64,000 bases of DNA from Cymodocea nodosa (taxonomy: Eukaryota; Streptophyta; Magnoliopsida; Alismatales; Cymodoceaceae): contig CM072336.1 of the NCBI GenBank assembly GCA_036874045.1, positions 21,589,501 through 21,653,500 of the forward strand, given 5' to 3'. Below the pieces are notes generated by a model. That model made no database searches and had not been told where the DNA came from. It worked only from the letters and a program-made list of their open reading frames with translations. Of this stretch, positions 55,174 to 64,000 are shown one piece after another. Numbering within the stretch: position 1 is the first letter of the stretch; each line of letters starts with the position of its first letter. The position numbers and the translations under genes are program-made.

Positions 55174-57790
55174 TTATAAGTCATGTATAAAGCATATGCC
55201 TAGATTTCTTCTAATATGATTAAATGATGATTCATTTAATGGTTTTATGAAAATGTCTACAAGTTGATTTTCTGTTGGAACAAACTTAAGTGAAATATGC
55301 CTTTTTTCCACATGATCTCTCAAAAAATGATGTCTGATCTCGATATGCTTGCCTCTAGAGTGAAGTACTATATTCTTGGATAAACTTATTGCACTATTGT
55401 TATCACAATATATTTCTATATTTTGAATTTTAAGTCTGTAATCTGCCAAAGTTTACTACATCCATAAAATTTGAGCACAACATAGACTTGCTACAATATA
55501 TTTTGCCTCAGTAGTGGATAATGCAATATAGTTTTGTTTCCTACTAAATCATGAAATTAAAGAATTTCTAAGCAGTTGGCATGTACCACTTGTACTTTTT
55601 CTGTCTGATCTACTGCCTACATAATCTACATCATTATAACTTGTTAAAGTTAGACTACTATCAGTTGAGTAATATAATATGAAATCTTTAGTGCCTTGTA
55701 AATACTTGAAGATTCTTTTGACTGATTTCAAATGAAATTCTTTTGGTGATGCTTGAAATCTAGCACACAAGCATACATTGAACATGATATCTGGCCTACT
55801 TACTGATAAATACAACAGTGATCCAATCATACCTCTGTATTTCTTTTGATCTACTACAACACTTAAGTCATCATTTTCAAGTATAGTATTTGAACTCATC
55901 GGTGTATTTGCAGATTTGATATTTTCAAAGACAAATTTCTTCAAAGTTTATTTGCAATATTTTTCCTGATTAACAAAGATGTCATTTTTCACTTGATGGA
56001 TTTGTAGTCCTAAGACAAATTTCAACTCTCCCATCATGCTCATTTCAAATTTATTTTTTATCAAATTTTGAAATTCACGACATAGTTTTTCTGATGTAGC
56101 CTATTTTTTGGTTTGTGAAAAGTTAAATCAGAAACTTGTTTGATTTGTTTTTATACTTATATTAATAAATTCTTTTAGAAGTAAACAAACAACTTTTACA
56201 CAAATTAGATATTAAATCCAATTTGTATTTTAATTGCAAGTGCACAATGTATATTGTATTTGTGTGCAAGTATAGGTCGATCACACAGAGATTGAGTAAG
56301 AATTGTGTACTATTCTGATTTTTATATTGGAGTTTATATGTGTTCAGCTAAGCACTCTGTTGAGTTATAGTTAAGTCGATGGACTTAGTTCATGGAGTTA
56401 TGATTAACTCAACAGACTAACTTCGTGAACTTAAGTTAACTCCACGAGCCTACCTTTCTAATTAAATAGTGCTATTTATAGAGAAATTCGGTCAACCATT
56501 TGGTAGTTCTACAAAATGTAAATAACATCAATTAAACTCTTTAATGTTAATTAATATTAGATTTGTCATTAAGCAATACTAACATTTAGATATTTCAAAT
56601 CTGAGAGGTTGTTTGACAAATACTTCTTCTTGTATTTCTCTATTCAGAAATACACTTTTTACATTCATTTGAAATAGTTTTATTTTCATACTGCTTGCAA
56701 AAGCAAGTAACATTCTGATAACTTCAATTCTAGCTACAAGTGCAAAAGTTTCTTCATAATCAATGCCTTCTTGCTGATTATATCCTTATGCAATCAATCG
56801 AGCCTTATTTCTGAGTATGTTTCCTTCTTCATCTAATTTATTTCTAAAAATCCATTTAGTCTCAATAATGAATTTTCCTACAAGTTTCTTCACTAATTCC
56901 AATACATTATTTTTCTAGAACTGATTTAATTCTTCCTACATAGCCATTGTCCAGTAATTATCCTTACAAGCTTCATCCACTAATTTTGGCTCAATTTCTG
57001 ACACAAATGTACAATAATTGCAAATATCTTGTGTCTTACTTCTTATATGTACTCCTTTGATTATATTTCTAATTATTTGTTCCATTAGGTGGTCTGATTT
57101 GAATTTCCAACTGTTTTGATTTTGATTTGATGCTTGGGATCTGAATTTCTACTTGTAATTATCTTTTTCATATTTTTCATTTTCACTCTCACTATCAATC
57201 TTCAAATTTTTAAAATTTTGTGTCAAATCTTCATCAAACTGAACATTTATACTTTCTTCTACTCTTCTGTCTTTAGCAAAATATACTTTATATGCTTTGC
57301 TTTTAGAGGAATATCCAACTAGTATGGTAGGTTCAAATTTTAAATCAAACTTGTATTTAGCATCTCTAGTGTTTAAGACAACATTTGCATCTAAATGTCT
57401 TAAAATATCTAACATTTGGTGTCTTATCATACCAAAGTTCAAATGGTGTCTTATTCAGCATAGATCTAATATGAGTTCTGTTGGAGATGTGACAAGTTGT
57501 ACCAACAGCTTCAGCCTAAAGAAATTTTGGTAGGTCAATAGCATTCAACATAGTTCTAGTCATTTCTTGTAATGTTCTATTCTTTCTTTCTACAACTCTA
57601 TTTTGAGCTAGAGTTCTAGGGCAGAAGAATTCATGTAAGATTCCAAAAGTATTACAAAGATTTTCGAATTCATAATTTTTAAATTCTCTCCATGATCACT
57701 TCTGATTTTCTTCATTGTCAATTCCTTTTGATTTTGAACTCTTATGTAGAAATTTCTGAATTCATTGCATATCACATTTTTATGTGCCAA
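55174..57790 (-). pseudogene. Copia pol remnant: integrase, broken reverse transcriptase, RNase H
   Basis: In minus-strand order. Integrase core fragments at 57790-57608 (VQNQKELTMKKIRSDHGEN). The integrase C-terminal region at 57442-57149 (TILVGYSSKSKAYKVYFAKD, VEESINVQFDE). The start of reverse transcriptase near 56,700-56,600 (FQMNVKSVFLN, EEVFVKQPLRFE). Later RT at about 56,100-55,950 (FEMSMMGELKFVLGLQIHQV) and 55944-55549 (MIGSLLYLSVSRPDIMFNVC, VKRIFKYLQGTKDF). RNase H at 55449-55174 (IYCDNNSAISLSKN, SRGKHIEIRHHFLRDHVEK, LVDIFIKPL). The RT segment carrying the catalytic YVDD is missing, replaced by unrelated sequence at about 56,102-56,596. Multiple stops separate the pieces. Not functional. 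Confidence 0.9.
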
Positions 57791-57844
57791 AAATATTACC
57801 CAAGTTAATCTATAGAAATCATCTACAATAACAAGTGTATATTT

Positions 57845-58303
57845 TCAACCTCTTAGACTTAATGTTTGAGTTGGACCAAAAAGATCCAGATGTAATAGTT
57901 CTAGTGGCTTTCTAGTGGTAATCTCACTTTTACTATGTAAAAAAGTTTTCTTCTGCTTGCCTAACATACAATCACTACACACTTTGTCTTTCTTAAATTC
58001 AAGTTTGGGCAGTCCCCTAACTAGATCATTTTTAGTTAACTTTCTAAAAATTTTCATACTAACATGTTCAAGTCTTTTATGCTACAACCAATCATCTTCA
58101 CTACATGCTACCAAATAGGAATTATTTGCAGAATTTTCACATGGAAAGTTTAGTGTATATATTGAACAATTTCTAAAACTAATAAATTTTATTTCATTTG
58201 TAGCTTGATCAGTAATGTAATAATTTTCAGTAGTAAATGAAACATTATATCCTTTATCACATAATTGTCCTACACTTAATAAGTTTTGTTTTAGTCTATT
58301 CAC
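57845..58303 (-). pseudogene. Copia protease/GAG-pre-integrase remnant
   Basis: The higher-coordinate frame contains LKQNLLSVGQLCDKGYNVSF, typical of the region between protease and integrase. The lower frame contains VRGLPKLEFKKDKVCSDCML and PLELLHLDLFGPTQ, the pre-integrase zinc finger and the start of the integrase core. A stop separates them. Confidence 0.85.
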
Positions 58304-58690
58304 ATGTAAGACATTCGCAATTCTACCATTTTAGATGTTATATTTCCTATTGTAGTAATTTTACATTTTTCGTTATTACCAAATTTAACAGATCTTGAAC
58401 TCAACCTTTTAACTGAATCAAGAAATCTTTTCTTACTTGTCATATGTTTTGAGTATCCACTATCCACAATCTATTTTGTTGTTCGTGTTTGAAGCTCCTT
58501 GTTATCTTGCAATTTATACTGAAATTAAGGCTTTTGGAACTCAAATCTTCTTAGGTCCAGTAGAGTTAGTCCTTAAAATATTTAATTTATTACCTCTTAG
58601 CAACCGCATATGACCCGATCTTCTTCTGATAGCAAATACAGTAGTGTCATCTCTATATGATCGAATCATGCCACCACAATAAGGTACTTC

Positions 58691-60052
58691 CTATGGTGTA
58701 ACATACCCTAGGTCAAATTTAATTCCATTTTTTCGTTGAGATCCTATGATTTTATCTAACCCTTTTTGACCTTGTGTAAATTTGCAAACAATACTTTTCA
58801 AATCAGAGATTTCAACTAAAAAAATTTTATTTTCTTCTCTTAACTCATAGTTGTCACAGCTATATTTATCCATTTTAGTTTTTAAGTTTCTATTTTCAGC
58901 AAGAGCCTTTTCTAACTCAACAAAAGAATCTTCTAAATAATTATTCAAACATTTAATCTCTTTCTTATATTCTTTACATTTAACATATAAATTATCTATT
59001 GTACAAAGAAGACTATTTACATCTAAGTCATCATACTCATTTTTTGAACAATAAGGAGAAGTGGAGCATACTTCTTGTGCTACAAAGTACATGTTGGCTG
59101 CATCTTTATCTTCAAAATTTGAAGAACTACTTGTGGAGCTACTATCATTCCAAGTAACTTTAAGAGCCATTTTCTTTTTGTTCTTCCATCTTTTCTTCTT
59201 ATCTATTTGATCATCTTCTATCTGCAATGGACAGGTCTATATATGCCCTTGCCTTTTGCATTTAAAGCATATAGGGATTATTCTTTTAAAGGAGCTAGTC
59301 TTATTATTCTTCTTCATGAATTTTCTAAAATTCCTTGTCATCAACATAATCTCATCATCATCTAAGCTCAAAGCTTCTTCTATTGAAGGAAATGTAATTT
59401 CCTTTTTCTTTTCAGCTTTCTTTTCAATAGTTCCCTTATATTCCTTCTAGTCTTTCATCTGAACCTCGTGGGCCAGTAGATTACCCAACAACTCTTCAAT
59501 AGTGTAGTTGTTGAAATCCTTGGAGTCTTGAATGGAGGTAGATTTTTGTTTCCACTCAATAGTTAAACTTTTCAAAATCTTTTGTACCTGTTCATGTGAA
59601 GAGAATTTATTTCTCAAGCCTTTAAGACTGTTAATAATCTCAATAAATTTTGAAAACATTTCAGTTATGTTTTCATTATCATTCATCTTAAATAATTCTA
59701 GTTTCCTCAATAAGATACTAATTTTTGTGTCATTTACCTGGCTTGTACCTTCGTGTGTAACTTGAAGGATTTTCCAAGCTTCATTTGCTGATTTACATGC
59801 AGAATGTTCAACTGTTAGTGCATAGTATATAGCATTCAGCCTTCGAACATCTAATTAGATGATTCTCTCATTCTCCTCAGTCTAGTCCATAACATTATTG
59901 GTAGGAAGTGTAGTTCCAAGAATGACAATTTTTTAGAGTTTTACATCAGAACTCCTGAGTAAACACTCCATCCTATTTTTTCAATAATTATAGTTGAAAC
60001 CATCGAGTTGAGGAGGTCTGTGGATGTTTTACCCTTTAGCAAATTGTGCCAT
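58691..60052 (-). pseudogene. Copia gag remnant
   Basis: A likely original start codon lies at 60052, followed within seven codons by a stop. The UBN2-type core is visible at 59710-59447 (FKMNDNENITEMFSKFIEII, LRNKFSSHEQVQKILKSL, NYTIEELLGNLLAHEVQMKD). The downstream frame 59227-58691 contains MALKVTWNDSSSTSSSSNFE and a coiled-coil-like Lys/Glu-rich segment, characteristic of the long gag of Sirevirus-type copia elements. Not translatable as one protein. Confidence 0.85.
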
Positions 60053-60090
60053 TAAAATCCAGATAGTTAAATCTTTAAATAGATTAACTA

Positions 60091-60103
60091 GGCTCTGATA
60101 CCA
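60091..60103 (-). other. Primer-binding site (tRNA-iMet) of the Ty1-copia element
   Basis: TGGTATCAGAGCC on the minus strand perfectly matches the usual plant initiator-methionine tRNA 3'-end complement. It lies two bases inside the 5' LTR. Confidence 0.9.
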
Positions 60104-60105
60104 AT

Positions 60106-61569
60106 TGTAAGGATCGTAAAGCTCACCAAAGGAGGGGTGAATGGTGTGTGTATGTAATTTTAACTTCTTTTTAAACTTAATTGGTTAATTCAATTTAGTT
60201 CTGAGCTTAATTAATAGATATGTATGCAAAGCAATAAAGAATAATGAACACAAGGAGATTTTTTAGGTGTTTCACCAACTTGGCTAGTCCACCCCTAAGA
60301 TTCACTTGGGCTTCACTAAATATATAAATACTTACAACACTTGCTTTCATATTGAAGCAAAAACCAACACTTGAGCTTTCAAGTAGAAGCTCAGCAATCA
60401 ACATTTCTTCGAGCTTTTAGGTCCAAGTTCTTAACCAACAATGAGTTTTCAAGTATAAACTCATGAACCAACAGTTTTAAGCTTCGAACTAGAGTTTGAG
60501 TGTAGGGAGCTTTTGTGTTGTAGTAAGCTTGAGAATATTTCTCTTTTGTATTTGCAGATTGAGTGTATTGTTGGAATTTTTGAGTAGTTCATAATATTTG
60601 ATAATTGTTCTTTTAATCTTCCTTTTACTTATCATATTTATACCAAAATGTATAACAATCATATTCACTTCTAACGGATGTTTTCTGCTGTACTTACTAT
60701 GTAATCAGTCCTAAAAATAGTTACCGTTTTGTATACTGTCTAGCTTGTAACCTTCTGATTCTCTTTGATTTTCGAATGGTTAGCTATGTAACTCTTTAAA
60801 GGATAGCCATAACTTACCGAAAATCCACTTAAGTCCTTTTGTCTGAGTCACTTGGGATTTTAAGTCATACACATGAGGCTTCTTAGTTTCGATCAGTTAA
60901 CTTGTAACTCTCCGAAAAACTCAAGCAGTTATCTTGTAACCTTTCAAAAAACTCGAACAGTTATACTCCAAGGCTTTTGACTACTCGACACATATTTCTT
61001 TATTTTTGCATGTGCATAATTGAATGACTTAAGTTTCGGATAGTTAAATCTATATCTTTTCGAAACTTTTTATTTTTTGGATAATTAACTTTCTAACTCT
61101 CCGAAAAATTCTTTTAAGCTTCCAACTGGATTTCTGAATTCTACACGTATGTAATTAAATGACTTAAGTTTCAGATAGTTAGCCTTCCTAACTTTTTGAT
61201 TTCCTTTAATTTTCGGATAGTTAGCTTTCCTAACCCTCCGATCATTCAACTAGCTATCTTTCAAACTTTTTGAAGACATTGTAATTTCAGATAGTTATCA
61301 TTCTAACTGTCCGATGATGTATCTATTGCTTTAAACTGACTCTTCAGATACTTAACCTTATAAATCACGAAAGATCTATTTCTTCCAGATACTTAAGCTT
61401 GATAACTTTTCAAAAATCTTATTTTTCTCTTACAGTAGTTTCTGAACTATCTATATTGACTTATCTACCTTCTGATCTTCAATTTACTAAACTATTTTGT
61501 GATATCTATAAAATACAATTTATTTTCTCACACAGAATTTTACATTATTAAAATACAAAAGTTCTAACA
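60106..61569 (-). repeat. 5' LTR of the Ty1-copia element
   Basis: 1464 bp, reading TGTTAGAAC...CCTTACA on the minus strand, uninterrupted. It aligns with both outer parts of the 3' LTR and is followed outside by TTATT (61570-61574). Confidence 0.9.
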
Positions 61570-61574
61570 TTATT

Positions 61575-62875
61575 ATCAAAACATATATTAACTTAAAATC
61601 TATCAATATTAAAAATTACAAATATTCATTCTTACTAAAAAAATATTGCTTAAAAATGATAACAATATAACACTTGTTATGCTATCTTTAGAGGCTTTCA
61701 ATCATTTCTTTGTAGAGTTCTTTTTTTTAACATAAATTTGATTTTTTTTTATTGATAATGACAAATGTCTTTTAAATGAATTTTTTTATTTTCAACCTTT
61801 CTTTATAATTTCAATAAAATCTGTCACAACTGCAACATTTGCTTAGATGCTTCCAACTATTTTTTTATTAGTGAAATTTGATATTTTCTTGTTGATAATG
61901 ATAAATATCTTTTAAATGAAATTTTTTTATTTTCAGCTTTTCTTTCCAATTTTAGTAATATCTTTCTAATTTTTTAATTTAGATTATTTGAATTTATCAT
62001 AATAATTATATTTTTAATACTTTGTTTATTTAAGAGTTGTAATGTAATAGTAATAGTCTGAAGTGGTATAATTGTAAGTTAGAGCCATAAAAGAAGTTTT
62101 AATAAAATATAACGGAAAATCAAGAGTGGTGTTTGTTTAATAAGTTATGACAGCTTACAGAATTTCACTTTTATCCTTGACTTTATTATAATAGAAAAAG
62201 TAACGTAGTTAAAATTAAATTTGAAGTAAACCATTTAATTTGCTGTAATAAATTACGCTTTAGGGCTATATTAAATTACGTTATCTATTATCTATTATTA
62301 AATTATGATAATAACATTATAATAATAACGTTATATTAATATTTAGTTATAAAATCTTCGTGCAGACTTTAGTGTAGACATTATTAACGATGTTCACTAT
62401 TATTTCTAGAATTAATAACGTTAAATGAAAAAGGTAATAACCAATGTTGCATTTGTGTGATTATCTTTGGTGGTTGTATGTTTTTTGTTATATACACTTA
62501 TAAATTTTAACTCAGTTACTTTGTCATCATGTAACCAGGACTTTAGCTTTCATGGTATATTTGATTTATATTGCATTATCAAAAAAATTATATTTAAAAT
62601 AAAATTTTAATTCAACTATACTCTTTACCCTTGATAAGATTAAAAATAATATATTTAACTTAGAAGATAAAAGTTTTTATAATATTTTTAATTGTAAACG
62701 TATATGACACTTTTTTTCCCCCCCCATTTTAATATTCGGACGCCACAAAAACCCCAAATTGCCAGAAAAATCGATCGATCTGAAACATTTCGAAATCCCA
62801 AAGCCCTTCTTCCTCGCCGGTCTCCCACGGCAAACCCTAGGTCGCGAAGGTCCCTCCCTTTTCTCCCCTGCGCCG
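61575..62875. other. AT-rich intergenic DNA and promoter region of the eIF2 alpha gene
   Basis: The stretch is AT-rich up to about 62,710 with no gene or element recognised. A T-rich/C-rich run near 62,709-62,728 precedes a GC-richer 5' leader. The ATG at 62759 in the leader is in frame with the main start, but its product would lack family resemblance before residue 40. Confidence 0.5.
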
Positions 62876-63253
62876 ATGGCGACGCTGAATCTGGAGTGCA
62901 GGATGTACGAGGCTAAGTATCCGGAGGTTGATATGGCGGTGATGATTCAGGTGAAGACCATCGCCGACATGGGCGCGTACGTTTCCCTGTTGGAGTACGG
63001 TAACATCGAGGGCATGATCCTCTTCACCGAGCTGTCCCGCCGCCGGATCCGGAGTGTAAGTAGCTTGATCAAGGTCGGGAGGCAGGAGCCCGTCATGGTG
63101 CTCAGGGTCGACAAGGAGAAGGGGTACATTGACCTCAGCAAACGGAGGGTGTCCGAGGAGGATATCCAGGCGTGCGAGGAGAGGTACAACAAGAGTAAGC
63201 TCGTCCACTCCATTATGCGTCATGTGGCGGAGACCATGGAGCTTGACCTCGAG
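62876..63253 (+). CDS. eIF2alpha: eIF2 alpha subunit, first coding exon (gene continues past the window)
   Basis: This exon encodes 126 residues, starting [18 protein letters not shown] and ending [11 protein letters not shown] just before a splice donor (GAG|GTTGGA at 63254). In the family the next residues are DLYVNIGWPLY, which are not found by 64,000, so the rest lies to the right. The S1/OB-fold RNA-binding domain is visible ([35 protein letters not shown]). Ser54 in [13 protein letters not shown] is the equivalent of human Ser51, the GCN2 phosphorylation site that turns down translation, so stress control should be conserved. The subunit is part of the eIF2 complex that delivers initiator Met-tRNA to the 40S ribosome. 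I chose the ATG at 62876 over the in-frame ATG at 62759 because homology begins there. Confidence 0.95.
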
Positions 63254-64000
63254 GTTGGAATTTGTCTTTGTTCAAGGAGTTATAGTGTAGAAATTCCATG
63301 CTTGTCTGATCTTATGGGTGATCCTATGGAAAATTTCTCCGTCACAAAGAAGCTTTGTATACTTTCATCTTCAGTACTGGTTTGGAAGTTTGGTATGCAT
63401 GCGTTGTTGTCTATGATTCCGTGGATATGAAAGTTTGCTATTTGTCATCTAAGAGACGAGAATTTTCCAGTAGGGGAGATCCTATGGAATCCTTTACTTC
63501 ATTTGTAGCCTGAGGTGGGTTGAAGTGATGGAGTTGGGATTCCTGGTGTTGGCCTTTTCTAGAAAACTGTCATTCTGGCTATTGCATTTTCTACCTGCAA
63601 ATACTTCGTTTTATTTGCAAGAGTGGACGACATAGATTTTGTACTAAAGGAAATTCCTTCCAAATTGCATACATTGCTACATTGTTCGATATACCGGTGT
63701 ATGAGGAAATAGAGGGAGAAAAAGAGATGAGAGGGATTAATGGAGAATAGGCTCATCCTGAATCCAGGTGTTTGCATTCCCTGCACTACGAAAGAAGATC
63801 AAATACCCTTCTGCCTGTCATTCCTTCTAACACTGTTATCTTTCAAAATACAACTGAATACCATTTATAAATAGAGTACCCACTAACCAGTAATCACTAC
63901 CAAGAATTTTACAAGTCTAATGGCACTTAAAAACCATTTTACCAGTACTGTCCACTGACACTTAAGATCCTCACATATTCATTGGTACTCATCGATACAA
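63254..64000 (+). other. eIF2alpha: Start of the first coding intron of the eIF2 alpha gene
   Basis: From the donor at 63254 to the window edge no frame continues the eIF2 alpha protein. The sequence reads on past the donor without a stop to 63430, but the residues are unlike the family, so it is treated as intron. Confidence 0.75.

Larger units (their letters stand above)
51637..61569 (-). mobile_element. Bounded but decayed Ty1-copia LTR retrotransposon with a nested LTR
   Basis: The element is 9.9 kb and minus-oriented. Direct LTRs lie at 60106-61569 (5', 1464 bp) and 51637-54681 (3', enlarged by an insertion). There is a perfect TTATT target duplication, the primer site TGGTATCAGAGCC at 60103-60091 and a purine-rich stretch (AAAAATGGGAGAT) just inside the 3' LTR. 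The order is gag, integrase, reverse transcriptase, RNase H, which is the copia order. The large gag and long LTRs suggest a Sirevirus-like lineage, but I saw no diagnostic repeat. By eye the LTRs differ at roughly 10-15 percent of positions, mostly transitions, so insertion is old. Many stops make it non-autonomous. A second LTR sits inside the 3' LTR and ~500 bp of foreign sequence replaces the RT core. Confidence 0.92.

Noticed and set aside
62759..62875. Upstream in-frame ATG extending eIF2 alpha by 39 residues
   Set aside because: Family homology starts at the ATG at 62876; the upstream part is probably 5' UTR read through in frame.
63254..63430. Read-through extension of the eIF2 alpha frame
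   Set aside because: The residues after LDLE do not match the highly conserved family sequence, and a GT donor sits exactly at the expected exon border.

Overview
This is a nuclear window from a flowering plant. It has long AT-rich intergenic DNA, intron-rich genes with GT-AG and a few GC-AG introns, plant-only gene families (AUX/IAA, CRS2-associated factor, MTV1-type ENTH protein, GLOX) and decayed LTR and LINE retroelements. Several first exons are strikingly GC-rich compared with their later exons, a gradient common in monocots. A non-grass monocot is my guess, but the sequence does not settle it.

Layout, left to right. (1) 1.66-11.24 kb, plus strand: a complete 12-exon long-form tRNase Z gene (977 aa). 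Its 3.2-kb intron 4 holds an RTE-type LINE remnant and a small inverted-repeat DNA transposon. (2) 12.93-17.22 kb, plus: a complete 5-exon MTV1/tepsin-like ENTH gene (699 aa). (3) 17.2-21.26 kb: no recognisable gene, though one moderately GC-rich patch lacks any identifiable product. (4) 21.26-25.34 kb, minus: a complete 5-exon CRS2-associated-factor gene with two CRM domains (772 aa). (5) 28.55-35.25 kb, minus: a complete 14-exon casein kinase I-like gene (428 aa). (6) 35.9-36.5 kb: a dead copia gag remnant abutting the 3' end of a 2-exon GLOX-type aldehyde/galactose oxidase gene (36.52-38.39 kb, minus, 596 aa). (7) 38.4-44.9 kb: AT-rich DNA with a Ty1-copia fragment (one LTR, primer-binding site, gag, start of pol). 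(8) 44.95-49.43 kb, minus: a complete 5-exon AUX/IAA gene (269 aa) whose second intron carries a 5'-truncated LINE between two long direct repeats. (9) 51.17 kb: a tRNA-Ser(CGA) gene. (10) 51.64-61.57 kb: a decayed but fully bounded Ty1-copia element (minus) with a 5-bp target duplication; another LTR is nested in its 3' LTR and its reverse transcriptase core has been replaced. (11) 62.88 kb to the right edge, plus: first coding exon of eIF2 alpha.

The genes are unrelated housekeeping or signalling genes (tRNA 3' processing, TGN-to-vacuole traffic, plastid intron splicing, protein phosphorylation, cell-wall oxidation, auxin response, translation initiation) and form no operon-like system. I found no CRISPR array, gene cluster or new defence-type system. 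The observations most worth a second look are structural: a dense array of CACGTG boxes alternating with a repeated 14-mer inside the nested LTR, retroelement pieces in introns flanked by unusually long direct duplications (one including a splice donor), and two GC-AG introns in neighbouring genes.
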